Origin: Macrotis lagotis
Lineage: Eukaryota > Chordata > Mammalia > Peramelemorphia > Peramelidae
DNA length: 64,000 nucleotides
Direction of reading: 5' to 3'
Assembly: GCF_037893015.1 (NCBI RefSeq)
Contig: NC_133666.1
Span: 3,718,239 to 3,782,238, forward strand
How positions within the stretch are numbered: position 1 is the stretch's first letter; every line of letters starts with the position of its first letter. Shown here piece after piece: positions 45,505 through 56,465 of the stretch. The notes beneath the pieces are model-generated. The model was not told the origin of the DNA. It saw only the letters and a list, made by a program, of their open reading frames with translations, and did no database searches. Made by a program: the position numbers and the translations under genes.

Positions 45505-45648
45505 TTTTTTTATTTAAGGCAATGGAGTTCAGTGACTTGCCCCAGGTCACACATCTAGGCAAGTATGAAGTATCTGATGCTGGATTTTTGTTCAGCTATT
45601 CCTGGTTCCAGGGCTGGTGCTCTATCTACTGTGCCACCTAGCTGCTCC
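45505..45648 (-). mobile_element. SINE, minus strand
   Basis: TTTAAGGCAATGGAGTTCAG, GTCACACATCTAGGCAAGTA and the end GTGCCACCTAGCTGCTCC. It is about 15-20% diverged by eye. Confidence 0.9.
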
Positions 45649-45769
45649 AGAATGAATTCGTAAAATAAGCTTTTTCTTTCTGCAGTTTTCTGCTGAAGTA
45701 AGAAGTTGCACCATGGTTTTTTGTTCCGTGATGGGGATAGACTTTGAGATTTTTTTTCTCAGCTTTTTT

Positions 45770-45910
45770 TTCATTTAAGGCAATGGTGTTAAGTGACTTG
45801 CCCAAGGTCACACAGCTAGGCAAATGTGAAGTGTTTGAGGTCATATTTGAACTCAGGTCCTCTGGAGTTTAGGGTTGGTGTTATATCTACTGTGTCATGT
45901 AGCTGGCCCT
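45770..45910 (-). mobile_element. SINE, minus strand
   Basis: TTTAAGGCAATGGTGTTAAG through CACAGCTAGGCAAATGTGAA to GTGTCATGTAGCTGGCCC. It is a separate insertion, 120 bp from the previous one. Confidence 0.9.
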
Positions 45911-46125
45911 AGACTTTGAAGTTTTAAATGAGATTCGAGTGTGCTACTAGTTATGAATTCCACATTCGTCTTTCAAAAGCTGAAAAGAATAATACAAAGA
46001 ATTTGTTATTTCTGAAGTTCATTGTCTTTTAGACAATATAGAGTTAGAGATTTGTCCAGGTCTGCTGTTATTATATGGGAGCACAACTGAATTCAGTTCA
46101 AATCTGGATTACATAATTTCAGAAG

Positions 46126-46247
46126 GAATCACACAGACTGGGCATCTGCACCTTCTCAGACCCTTGGCCCCCGCTGAACCCTTGCCTGATTGGGGGTGTT
46201 GGCCGCAGACCCCAGTGTGGCTGTCTATCCGGCTGGAGGGAGGGCTG
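46126..46247 (-). repeat. Left arm of an inverted duplication around the CpG island
   Basis: The reverse complement of this arm matches 47,648-47,770 over about 120 bp. Shared words include CAGCCCTCCCTCCAGCCGGA, AGGCAAGGGTTCAGCGGGGG and CAGATGCCCAGTCTGTGTGA, with roughly ten differences. Homology ends sharply on both sides. Confidence 0.9.
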
Positions 46248-46267
46248 AGGTTGGCATCCTCTGTCCT

Positions 46268-46370
46268 GGGATAAGTGAGTTGCCCAAGGTCATACAGTTA
46301 GACAATTGCGAAGTGTCTGAGGCTGAATTTCAATGGAGGTCTTCCTGACTCCAGGAGCAGCATGTCACGG
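46268..46370 (-). mobile_element. Partial SINE
   Basis: AGTGAGTTGCCCAAGGTCAT, ACAGTTAGACAATTGCGAAG and TTCCTGACTCCAGGAGCAGC are the central part of a minus-strand SINE. The tRNA-like head is replaced by other sequence. Confidence 0.75.
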
Positions 46371-46865
46371 TCTACAAGTTACTTTTGGATTTCAGGTTGT
46401 CACCTGCATCTTCTTCACCCTTTGCACACCCACTTTACAACATGCCTGAGGTCCTTTTCCATTAAATAGCCCTTTGCTCTGCTTTAGAAAATCACCCCCA
46501 CGTGTTTGCAGTTTCCATTTTTCCCTTTTAGCTGTTTCCTTTCCAGGTCTTTCCAGCTGCATTTGCCATTCTGCTGTGCTTCATGTCGTGCTCTCTACCA
46601 TGTTCCGAGTCCCTGTGAGATCTTGTTCTTCACCATCTCTCGTGCTTTGTTCCGAGTTGGGCATCCCTTGAGAGCTAGCAGCGCCCACCACAGCCTCTTC
46701 CCTGGGTTTTGACCCTTTCAATCATCCACAAGCGCAGCCGCACCCGTTTTCAAGGGTCTTGATGCATTTTAAGATGAGAATACAGAGTTTCTAGCAGATT
46801 GCCATCTGTCACTTCAGAAGACACCATTTCAAAAACCTAATTTCTCTTCTAAAGCAACCTTTCTC

Positions 46866-47032
46866 AAGGGCAGCTAGGTGGCGTGGTGGATAGAGCCTCG
46901 GCCCTGGAGTCAGGAGGACCTGAGTTCAAATCCGACCTCAGACACTAAAGAATTGCCTAGCTGTGTGACCTTGGGCAAGTCACTTTAACCCCATTGCCTT
47001 CTAAAAAAAAAAAAACCAAAAAAAAAAAAACC
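46866..47032 (+). mobile_element. SINE directly upstream of the CpG island
   Basis: Full-length plus-strand copy (GGGCAGCTAGGTGGCGTGGT through TGACCTTGGGCAAGTCACTT) with an A-rich AAACCAAAAAA tail. It lies about 50 bp before the first GC box. Confidence 0.95.
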
Positions 47033-47084
47033 CTTTCCCTTTTGAGGTTTTTTTTCCCCTACAGGGACAGTCTCGGCATGAGAA

Positions 47085-47480
47085 AAGCATGGGGGCGGAG
47101 TCTCGGCAACCAGCACAGCCGATCAGCCAATCAGGAGAAGAAGACCGGGAAGGACGCGGCCAGCAGCCAATCGCGAGCCAGAGAACGAAGAGAGGGCGGA
47201 GGCGAGGTCGGCGGGGAGCGCGGCCCAGGACCCAGGACGGAGCCGGAGGCAGCCCGGCGGAGCCCAGGCCCTGCCAGGCGCGGGGCCGACTAGGGGGTGA
47301 CGGGGGCGGATCGGCGTTGGCTGGGGGGAGGGTGAGGAGGGCGTCGGCTGGGACGATGGGGGGGGGGCAGTGCGCTGGTGGCTGGGGAGGGGGGAGTGGG
47401 CGGAAGCCGGGGGTGAAAGGGGCAGGCGGGGGGGGGGTGCGGCGTGCTGAATCTCTTGACACAAGCACCCCCAGGGCCGG
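47085..47480 (+). promoter_or_regulatory. CpG-island promoter with two CCAAT boxes
   Basis: CpG frequency is far above the flanks. The stretch has a GC box (GGGGGCGGAG at about 47,090), CCAAT boxes AGCCAATCAG (about 47,123) and AGCCAATCGCG (about 47,165), another GC box (GAGGGCGGAGGCG near 47,192), and a splice-donor-like GGTGAGG at about 47,329. This is the layout of a housekeeping TATA-less promoter and first exon reading right. Which gene it drives is unknown, since no downstream exon is recognisable within 16 kb. The long open frames on both strands over this island reflect GC content. Confidence 0.65.
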
Positions 47481-47647
47481 GCCGGGAAGGAGGGGGCGGG
47501 GCGGCCCATCGGGACCAGAGACAGAAGAGAAGCAGGGGCCCACTCACCGGGTCTCCTCCCTCCGGCCACGGGGCGCCCCTCCCTGTGCTCTCACGCGGCT
47601 GAAACGGAGCAGGGGCCACCCCCACCCCCCCAGGCTTCCCCCCGGGA

Positions 47648-47770
47648 CAGCCCTCCCTCCAGCCGGACAGGCAGCCACACTGGGGCCTGCGGCCACGGCC
47701 CCCGATCAGGCAAGGGTTCAGCGGGGGCCAAGGGTGTGAGAAGGGGCAGATGCCCAGTCTGTGTGACTCC
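47648..47770 (+). repeat. Right arm of an inverted duplication around the CpG island
   Basis: It is the reverse complement of the left arm at 46,126-46,247 with few differences. It lies at the downstream edge of the island and merges with a MIR-like stretch at about 47,760-47,825 (TTCTCGGTTTGCCTCGATTT). Confidence 0.9.
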
Positions 47771-47825
47771 AGGGAAATCAATTCTTCTCGGTTTGCCTCG
47801 ATTTCCTTCTTTGAAATAGTAGCTC

Positions 47826-48540
47826 GGAAATCTTATTCTCCCCTGGCAGCCCCCGCCTCCCAGCCCTTGGCGGGGCCAGGCTGGCCCTGCCCGTCATCGC
47901 CCATCCTAAGGCAAGCAAAGGTCAGCAGGCCGTGGACAGAGAGGACCAGGGCCGGGACCAGCCTATGCCCACACGCTCCAGCTGTCTGGGGGGCTGAGCT
48001 CCCTGCCACCCCAACACCCTCCGAGAGCTCACTTAGAGAAACAGCCAAACGTGGCTGCCAGACACCGGCCCAGGCCCAGCCCAGAAAGGGCTCCAGGCGC
48101 AGCGAGCATACTCTCAGCCATGCGGGCCAGCAGCAACCCCAACCCACAAGCAAGCGGGCGCCCGTCACCCCTCTTGACTTGCTCTTCCGTGCCCCGATGA
48201 CATAGGACACAAGCATGAAACACGGGGAGGATTCCCTGTCCAAAATGTCGATCTAACAATGCATTCAGTCTCGGCAAGAGATCGTCTCACAGAGATAACC
48301 AGCCCAGGGCCTGGTGCAGAAAGGCCTTTACTCAGGTTCACACAACTGTCCCTAAACTTGCAAATGCAATGAGAGGGGGACCACAGTGTCTGCACAGACA
48401 CAACCTAGCCTGCCTTCAGGTTCCTAACAGGGGACACCCAAACCTAGTGGAGGGCAGACATGAACATTCACACTTACAAACCCCAATTTAAAGGTGAGAA
48501 AGCAATTTTGGATCAGAATTATATGAAATCAGACAATAAT
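47826..48540. other. Unassigned GC-rich to mixed DNA downstream of the CpG island
   Basis: CpG density falls gradually to about 48,100. I see no exon that I can assign, no repeat family and no intact frame of note. The 151-codon and 136-codon frames on opposite strands overlap and lack recognisable domains. Confidence 0.4.
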
Positions 48541-48545
48541 GTTTA

Positions 48546-48690
48546 GTAGCTACTACTTCAAAGAAGGAAATTGAGGCAAGCCAAAAAGAACTGACTTAAC
48601 CTGAAAGCACCCAGCCGCTAATTATCTAAGGCGAAATTGGAACTCAAGTTTTTCCAACTCCAAGCCCGGAGCTTTATCCATTGTATTACC
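48546..48690 (-). mobile_element. MIR-like SINE fragment, minus strand
   Basis: AAGAAGGAAATTGAGGCAAG, an AACTGACTTAACCTGAAAGC core and GAACTCAAGTTTTTCCAACT fit an old MIR/CORE-type SINE on the minus strand. Confidence 0.6.
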
Positions 48691-48722
48691 CACCTAATTC
48701 CTTATCCCCTATAATATAAAAT

Positions 48723-49003
48723 AGGGCAAGTAGGTAGTGCACCATATAGAGCCCTGGCCTTGGAGTCAGGAACGTTGCAGCACAAATTCAACTTCAGGCA
48801 CTAGCCGTGTCACCTTAGACAACTCACTGCACACTCACACTCTCGCATCCAAGGCCATCTCCACTTCTCCTGATTCCCACCTGGCCACTGCACAGAGATC
48901 ATCATTATGGAGGTAATTTAGCATCCCCCCTCCCCCCATCCACTTCATGTGTGTCTGATAGCATCACCTCCCTGAAGAATGAAGGACAAACAGCAGCAGC
49001 AGC
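48723..49003 (+). mobile_element. Third-type marsupial SINE (long-body)
   Basis: A tRNA-like head (AGGGCAAGTAGGTAGTGCAC) is followed by CAAGGCCATCTCCACTTCTC, CCACCTGGCCACTGCACAGA and an end AGAATGAAGGACAAACAGCA with a CAG run. The same body occurs at 56.2 and 59.4 kb. Confidence 0.8.
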
Positions 49004-49099
49004 CATCTAACAGTCCTTTTGCATAGCATTTGCAGCCCTTCATCATCCACCTCCTTCTCTCTTCCCAATCTGCCTATGCCCCACTCCTCAACCTACCCC

Positions 49100-49505
49100 C
49101 CCCACTCCTGAACAGGTACTTTTTGACTCAGTGACACTGGTCTCCTGGCTACTCCAAGAGCAAGGCCTTCTATTTCTTGGCTCTGGGACTTCTCACTGGC
49201 CTTCCCCACAGTGTGCCTGCAATCCTCTCCCTCCTCTATGCCTACTGACCTCCCTAAGTTTCCTTTAACTCTCAGTTAAAATGTCACCTTCTCCAAGAAA
49301 CCTTCCCCAAAGTCCTGGTAATGCTGCTCTTCCCTTCTTGCTGTTAATGATTTCCAACTTAGCTTATCTATACAAATTTGGTTACATATCATCTCCCTCA
49401 TGAGACTGGGAGCTCCTTGAGGGCAGGGTCTGTTTGGGGCCTTTTGTTATATCACCAGTGCTCAACACAGTGCCTCACACACAGGAATAAATATTAACTG
49501 AGTGA
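49100..49505 (+). mobile_element. L2 LINE 3' end
   Basis: AATGTCACCTTCTCCAAGAA is followed by CTGGGAGCTCCTTGAGGGCA and GGAATAAATATTAACTGAGT. These are the conserved 3' words of L2, an ancient LINE. It is a coding-dead fragment. Confidence 0.85.
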
Positions 49506-49766
49506 CTGACACACAAAGACACCCAAGCCCAGTGCAGTGATCAGTGACAGAGTCACTCCCATATCCATGCTCATCCCACCTTCCCAATGGTGCTGAGCAC
49601 CAGATCTAAACATGGCTTCCAGGTATAGTCTCTCAGATGGTATCAGGACTAGAAATATTTACAGACGGAGCCCAATGGTAGCCATTACTCCAGAACCAGT
49701 CTTAAAGAGATAATCTGATTCCTTCACAGCCAAACCACATTTTGTCTTTTAAAAACAGCTCACCTG

Positions 49767-50405
49767 AGGGGCAGCTAGGTGGCACTATAGTGAATAGAGC
49801 ACCAACCCTGGAATTAGGAGGACCTAAGTTCAAATTCACCCTCAAATAACTTCATAATGACCTAGCTGTGTGATCCTGGGTAAGTCACTTAATTCTATTG
49901 CCTTACTAAAAAAAAAAAAATGAAAGACAGGGAAACAGATAAGTTGCACAGTAGATAAAGCACAACCCTGGAGTCAAGAGGACCTGAGTTCAAATGCAGT
50001 CTCAGACACTTCAGAGCTACCTACCTGTGTGTTCCTGGACAAGTCACTTAACCCCATTGCCTTAGCAAAATAAAAAAAAAAATGAAAGACAGGGAAACAA
50101 CTAAGAGGCACAGTAGATAAAGCATGACCCTGGAGTCAGGAGGACATAAGTTCAAATTCAGCCTCAAACACCTCATAATTACCTAGCTGTGTGATCTTGG
50201 ATAACTCACTTAACCCCATTGCCTTACCAAAATAAAAAAAAAGAATGAAATATGGGGGGGGGGCACCTAAGTGTCACAGTGGATAGAGCAACAACCCAGA
50301 AGTCAGGAAAATCTGAGTTCAAATCCAGCATCAGATACCTAATAATTACCTAGCTACATGATCTTCGGCAAGTCACTTAACCCCATTGCCTTGCAAAAAA
50401 ACAAA
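49767..50405 (+). repeat. Four head-to-tail SINE copies
   Basis: Four plus-strand SINE copies follow each other with a period of about 160-165 bp, starting near 49,767; 49,937; 50,101 and 50,263. Between copies 1-2 and 2-3 the same linker ATGAAAGACAGGGAAACA occurs, with a related ATGAAATATGG between 3 and 4. A shared linker points to tandem duplication rather than independent insertion. Confidence 0.92.
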
Positions 50406-51655
50406 AACTAAAAACACACAAAGCAAATAATGACCTTCCAATTTGTTTCCCCCCACCCCATCCAATCTCCCAGCTGGCCGCCAAACTGATGATAGTCCTA
50501 CAGTGCAAATGATAGCAGATTTGCAGTAACTCAGTAACTCCCTGTTGTCTTTAAAGACTTTCTTTTAAGGTTTATTCTACATTGTTCTTCCTCATATGTC
50601 CTACACTCAAGAAATTCCCTAGACATAAGACATCCTAACTCCTAGCCCCTGTCCCCTAGAACACTTCAAGCCAAGGACCACTTCTCTCAGTTTTTCCCAA
50701 TTAATAATGTCTTCCCCCAACCACCAGGCTTTTCATACATGCACAATTACACATATACACACATACTAGACCTATATACTCAATTCAATTACTCTCCATA
50801 TAGATTCGCTTTGCTTGTTTGGTTAGGTTATCAAAACAAAACAAAACCACAACCCTTTTTGTATGCTATAGGAGAAAAAAACCCAAAACAAAAGTGTAGG
50901 TGTCTGAGCAAGAAGGGGCTGAATAGCTATCCATTAGATTTCCTGCTTCCCTACTCAACCTGTCCATCTCCTGGCCTTGTAGATGAGTCTAGTAAATAAT
51001 CTTTATGGATCAAGGCCCCTTCCCCAAAATACTCCCACATGGATGATAGAATTTCCAACCTTTCTCTTTATCTCATACACCAATAGAATTTGCTAAAACT
51101 GTAAGTACCAAAAAGATGGGGCTGGGTAGACATTGGATTGTGCTGATACCCATGAAAGGATTTGAGGGGAAGGGGAGAAAATGCTGGTGGAAAGAGAGAA
51201 AGGCCAAAACCAATCTCACAAAACACAGTTTCCTGAGTAACAGTAGAGCCTTCTATAGTAAAATATGGTGGAAAGCCAGTCTCCAAGGATAAAGAGGCTT
51301 AATCAACTGATCTCATTGAAGGGAGGAGCAATACTGAGGCAAAAAGCCAATTGGACAAGAATACATAAGTCAAAAGAAGCATAGAAAACACTCAGGCTTT
51401 ATAAGGGGCAAGGCTAAATTCTTTATATACTTACCTGAAGAGATGATTCATAAAGTGCCCCCCACACACACACACACACTTTGTCAACATCAGGGGTCAT
51501 GGAGGAGGTGTGATGGGACAGAGGATCTGGGATTCTGTTCCAATTTGGTGATCTTAAAAGAAAAATGGAAAGGATGGGGAAGAGGAATATATTGGAAGAG
51601 AGGATAAGGGAGACAAACAACATGAGGAATGATCTCACTTAAGTGGGGTACATAA
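50406..51655. other. Unassigned DNA
   Basis: No gene or known element is evident. A short CA run at 51,465-51,479 is the only simple repeat. Confidence 0.4.
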
Positions 51656-51659
51656 GTCT

Positions 51660-51890
51660 GGACAGCTAGGTGGCTCAGTGGATAACCCCTTGGCCTGATG
51701 CCAGGAAGACTCATTTTGCCAAGTTCAAATCTGGCTTCAGACACTAGCCATGTGATCCAGGCATTTAAGCCTATTTGCCTCAGTTTCCTCATCTATAAAA
51801 TGAAGTAGAGAAGGAAATGGCAAACAAACAAACCACTGCACTATCTCTGCCAAGAAAAGCTCAAATTGGCTCCCAAAGTGTCAGGCCTGA
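51660..51890 (+). mobile_element. RTE-tailed SINE
   Basis: GGACAGCTAGGTGGCTCAGT starts it. TCCTCATCTATAAAATGAAG and AAGGAAATGGCAAACAAACA lead to an RTE-like end (CTCCCAAAGTGTCAGGCCTG). Confidence 0.85.
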
Positions 51891-51899
51891 ATGAAAATA

Positions 51900-52535
51900 A
51901 CTGAAATGCAATAACAATAATTAGAAGTCTATATAACAAGGAGGAAAGGAGTGAAGGGAGGAAAGAGGATGGAGAGAATTCAAACCTAAAAAAAAGAAAA
52001 ATTGAATTAAAAAAAAACAACTTTAGACTGCCTTACTAAAAGGAGGACTTCTGGGTCATGGGACCAGCAAGATGACAGATGGGGCATTTCTCCAGAAAAG
52101 TTCTCCCAATCTCCAGAAATGAGGACTTGTCTACCACTTATAGAACAATTATCCCCAAATCAAAGAGACAATCCTAATAAGATAAAATCCAAATAAATGA
52201 AAATCAATGACTAGTATTCCTAATAATCCCTGTTTAGGACCTCTGGCCAACCACCTGCCCATTCCTAGCAAAGACTGATCAATAGTCAGGTGCCTTGACT
52301 CCTTGTTAGGATAACCTCCAGTAGAGACATTGCCCAAACCTTTCCCATCACTCCCACTCCAATAAGCAATAAATGATGAACAAGATTATATTTTCTGTCT
52401 GAAGCCAACTCCAAGTTGCTGAGACTTTGCCAGGGCTTCTTTTTCCACTCTCTTCCAACGCTTCAAAAAGTGGTAGATCCTTATTCATCTCAGATATAAA
52501 AAAGAAAAAGAGCCAAGGGAAAGATTTTTGTATTC
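51900..52535. other. Unassigned DNA, possibly LTR-derived
   Basis: A stretch near 52,360 (GCAATAAATGATGAACAAG) resembles an LTR polyadenylation region. GGACCAGCAAGATGACAG at about 52,060 recalls the GCCAAGATGGC start of LINE elements but is too diverged to call. Confidence 0.25.
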
Positions 52536-52544
52536 TTTTTAAAA

Positions 52545-52688
52545 AATTTTTTTATTTAAGGCAATGGAATTAAGTGACTTGCCCAAGGTCACACAGCTAG
52601 GCAATTATTGTCTGAGGTCATATTTGAGCTCAGGTCTTCCTCAGTGGATAGGTTGATGCTCTCTCCACAACGCCACCTAGCTGCCCCC
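52545..52688 (-). mobile_element. SINE, minus strand
   Basis: TTTAAGGCAATGGAATTAAG, CTTGCCCAAGGTCACACAGC and ACGCCACCTAGCTGCCCC identify it. Confidence 0.92.
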
Positions 52689-53161
52689 AAGGGAAGAATT
52701 AAGGAATGCTTGGGGACTCCAGATTCAGAAACAGAATCTTTTCCTTTCCATCACAGTGAGCTGGTGGAATTTACAGGTCATGGGAATTTATGGTGGTAGG
52801 GTACTTTCAAGGGGTCTCAGATAACACTTCATAGGAAATAACCTTACAGGGAAAGGGAAGCCTCTTCACAAGTTCCCCCATTTCCCGGGTCACTGTAAGA
52901 AGGGTTCAATGTATGGCCAGATCACCAAAGACGGAAGACTTCATGTGGGTGCTACTTCAGGGAGAAACAATTCTGGATTAGCCTACCACATAGGTGGAAG
53001 CAGCCTCTTCTCATTGTCCAGAATTGACTATCTTTCACTATTTCCAATGGGGGACTCTCTCTCTAGCCTCATAGAGGAGGCCAAACTCAAGCTCCTCTAC
53101 AGCAAGGGTATAATGCTGTCAACTGGGTGCTCCAGGACTCCTGGGATCCTAGGGCTTAGAA

Positions 53162-53476
53162 TTGTGGTCTTATTTCATTTGTCCCTTTCAGCTGGAGCTC
53201 CTGGTCCATGAGAACCTGGGAGCCAGGATTCCAGGCCAGATATCTGACTGGGCCAGCAGGCCCCTGAGAATGGGAGGTCTGGGATACATGTCCAAGAAGA
53301 GCTTCCGAGTTGAAATGGGGTGGGATGAATGCTATTTAGAAACAGAGCTAACTTCTCAGAAACCAAAGGGCTATCAGGGGAATTATGCATCCAAGGTGGA
53401 AGAGGAAGATATTTTTTTGTTTGTTCTTGCTATATCTTTAAGTAAACCTTCCATTGTAAAAACTGTAATTGAATGA
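53162..53476 (+). other. Unassigned open frame after an acceptor-like site
   Basis: A pyrimidine-rich stretch ending in CCCTTTCAG at about 53,191 precedes an open frame of about 94 codons, LELLVHENLGARIPGQISDW and on. I do not recognise the protein. The composition is more protein-like than the simple-repeat frames elsewhere, but there is no conserved motif I can name. It could be an exon, an ERV fragment or chance. Confidence 0.2.
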
Positions 53477-53814
53477 TTAGATTAGATTTTGGGGTTCTTG
53501 GAGCCCCCAAATTAGGGGAATTTATTTGGTGGTGGTTTGAGTCAGTGGAAGAGATGAGTGCTCCCTACCCCCTAAAGGTACTATAGACTCCCTAATATAA
53601 ATTAGTTGACCTTCAGGCAGTAGGAGTCAAAGAGGTTCACTCCCACATCAAAGGCCTTTGTTTAGCAGAGAATGAGGAGTTTAGCAACTCCCTCTAATTC
53701 CCAAGCAGGACAAATCCCAGATAAAGAACCTGACAGTCTTCCTGGGTGTAAGGAGCCTCTGACTTATGCTGCATCAGACCAAGGAACAATCATTCCTTTT
53801 TGGTGGCTTTTCCC

Positions 53815-54005
53815 ATTATTTATTTATTTTCCCCAATTCCAGGCAAAAAATAGTTTTCAACATTCATCCTTTTGAAATCTTTTGAATTCCGCATTTTTCT
53901 ATCACCCTCCCTTTCTTCTCCCTCCCCATGACAGTGAGCAATCTGATAGAGTTTGTACAGTTATAACCCTGTTTAACACATTGCTATATTAATCATCTTG
54001 TGATT
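53815..54005. mobile_element. LINE-like interspersed fragment
   Basis: AAAAAATAGTTTTCAACATT, GAATTCCGCATTTTTCTATC and GAGCAATCTGATAGAGTTTG are words I associate with a common marsupial interspersed LINE repeat. Family and strand are uncertain. Confidence 0.5.
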
Positions 54006-54920
54006 GAGGAATGGGAGCTGCTGACAGGAAAACGCCCTCAAGGATGGAGGGGGGCTTAAAGATCAGGGTCCTTCTAAGTGAAAAACTCACAGACCATCTG
54101 ACGCTGGAGGCAAGAAAGGCTTAGATTTTAATTCACAGTTTGCGTGAAGGTTCTCAGGTTACTACAAAGTGTTTCACAAGTGACTAAAAGTTCACAAGGA
54201 GAGGAGAGGAAAAGGAGAAGAGAAAAACATTTGGATCAACATATATCTAGCCATGTGGAGCTGGGGGCATATTGATCACTACAAGCTGGGAAAGAAATAG
54301 TCAAGTTCAAGGAGAAAGAGGATAAGAGAAGAAAAGCTTGGATCAGCATAGATGAAGCCTCATGGCCATACCACTTGGGTCTTGAGTGGGAGAGACAGAA
54401 AGAAACAGAGAGACAGAGACAGAGAAATCTGCTAAAACACCTTTCTGGTGGGTAGGACAAGCATGGTGCTTGAGGTGTACTACCTGGGCAGTCCCCAAGG
54501 AGTGGCTAAAGCAACACTCATTGTGTACAGGTGCTAAGCCTTCTCCTGTCTCAAAGGGTGTGATCAAATGGAGACTGAATGGAGAATGGCCTCCAAAGTA
54601 GAGAAAAACCGCAAAAGAATATAGCATTTTCTCTGTGCCCTGCTTCAAAACTAAGGGGGAAAAACCATGAGAAAGAAACAACATAAAAGAAATTTTAAAA
54701 AGTAAACATGCTTTGTTTTGCATTCAGACTCCATAGTTTCTTCTGTGGATGTGGATGGCATTTTCCTTCAAAGGTCTCTCAAGAGCATCCTTGATCTCTG
54801 TCTGACCCGCTGAGCGGGGCTGCATCCATCCTAGTGGATCATCCCCGCAGTGGAACTAACAGCCATTTCTATGATGGTTTCTCAAGACTATAGATACCAA
54901 CAATTCCCCAAGACACTGAA
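54006..54920. other. Unassigned DNA
   Basis: Purine-rich in part (54,180-54,430), with no recognisable gene. The minus-strand 126-codon frame at 54,343-54,723 has no identifiable domain. Confidence 0.35.
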
Positions 54921-54924
54921 GTAT

Positions 54925-55010
54925 TTACTGCTCCATTCGCTGTATTTATATCCCTAGCACCTAGAACAGTACCTGGAACATACTAGGTGTTTAATAAATG
55001 CTTGTGTTGG
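54925..55010 (+). mobile_element. L2 LINE 3' end fragment
   Basis: CACCTAGAACAGTACCTGGA followed by AGGTGTTTAATAAATGCTTG is the conserved L2-type 3' terminus. Confidence 0.7.
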
Positions 55011-55439
55011 GCTTTGGGATGAATTGTTTCTAAATGCCATTTATACCAAGGAAGAGTAACCTTCTGGCCACTAGGAGGCAACATTATCTCACTCTACAGA
55101 AAGGCTCCCTTGGAGAGCCCTGTCCAGGATTGTGGAGTCGCAGGCATGGAACCTTCCATCTGGAAGGGTTGAGTCCAGCCCCACACTTGATCAAGATGCC
55201 CCCTTCTGCAGCAGTATGACTTTGGAACAGCTCTAACCAGGAAGGTTTTTCTGACATTTCCGAACTTCTTAGCTGGGACAGGAGACTCCATGGTGGGGTT
55301 CAGAATCTCCCAGCCAACAAAGGAGTCCTTCTGTTTTGGTTCAAGAGACCATGGATTGAGCACTGGAAGAAACGTCTGAGGCCCCTTGTTCGAGCCCCTT
55401 ATTTTTAAATCAGGAAATTCTCTCATTTGACCCCCATTA

Positions 55440-55605
55440 GTATTAGTATGTATTAGTAGATATTAGTATCCCCATTTTGCAGATGAATAAATCAAGGCAG
55501 GCAGAAAGAAAAGATTTGCACTTACACTAGTATCTGAGACCAGAGCTGAACTGAAGGCAAAAAAAATTACTCTAGCTCTAGCTCCCTCTTCATTGTGCTA
55601 GTGTG
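55440..55605 (-). mobile_element. MIR-like fragment, minus strand
   Basis: TCCCCATTTTGCAGATGAAT, AATCAAGGCAGGCAGAAAGA and the later GTATCTGAGACCAGAGCTGA fit an old MIR. Confidence 0.65.
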
Positions 55606-55829
55606 GCCTACTCTGTGCCGGCCTAGGGAATCAAGAATCACTCTTTTGTACTTTGTTTTCCATTAACATCAGCCTGATTGCTAACATTGAAGCAAAGGAT
55701 ACAGATCCTTTACCCTTTCTTTTTTGAGACCTAGGCAGAAGTCAAGTTCTAATATCCCCTGGGGAAATCATGGTGGGCTTCCCTATTGATTTACAAACTT
55801 GTATAGGAGAAACAGCAGTACCTACTCCA

Positions 55830-55985
55830 GAGTCCAAAGGCCCAAAGTCCAAACTTGCCCCTGATGATCAGTACCAGTGTGATCTTGGTCAACATTTCTG
55901 GGCCTCAGTTCCTCATCTGTAGAAGCAAAAGGTTGGCCTTATGGCCTCCTCTGAGATATCTAGCTATGGGGCCAAAAGGCAGCTC
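55830..55985 (+). mobile_element. MIR-like fragment, plus strand
   Basis: GTGTGATCTTGGTCAACATT, CTGGGCCTCAGTTCCTCATC and GCCTCCTCTGAGATATCTAG fit the MIR 3' half. Confidence 0.65.
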
Positions 55986-56214
55986 ATTGAGGGATCAGTC
56001 TCTTTGGTCATATAGATTCATAAAACCATCTATAAGATATCATGGTTTACATGAGTTTAAACAGGGAATCCTAGAATTATAACAAAATCTGATTTCTTCA
56101 AGGGGCAGTAGGGTTAGTCTTCCTCATTTTACAGAAGTGGGGAACTACAGGTGCTGAATACTGTATACACTCTCATTTTTGCCTAATGTTTTCTGTATTA
56201 CAAGTGATAATTCT

Positions 56215-56465
56215 AAGGGCAGCTAGAATAAAGCATTGGCTTTGGATTCAGGTGATCTGGGGCAAGTCACTTCATTCTGATTGCCTCACAACCAGGGCCA
56301 TCTCCAATCATCCTGATTCCTACCTGGTCACTGGATCTTAGATGGCTCTGGAGGAGAAAGTGAGGCTGAGGACTTAGCACAGCACCCCTTCACTGAAATC
56401 CAGTTCACATGCTTGTCTTGGCACCTCCCTGATGTCATGGCCCTCTTCAAAAATGAAGACCAGAC
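56215..56465 (+). mobile_element. Third-type marsupial SINE (long-body), partial head
   Basis: CAGGGCCATCTCCAATCATC, CCTGATTCCTACCTGGTCAC, GATGGCTCTGGAGGAGAAAG and CTTCAAAAATGAAGACCAGA match the copy at 59.4 kb in reverse complement. Part of the tRNA-like head is deleted. Confidence 0.8.

Noticed and set aside
47001-47781. Frames of up to 216 codons on both strands over the CpG island
   Set aside because: GC-rich DNA with few stops. The two strands overlap fully and no domain is recognisable; the promoter interpretation fits better.
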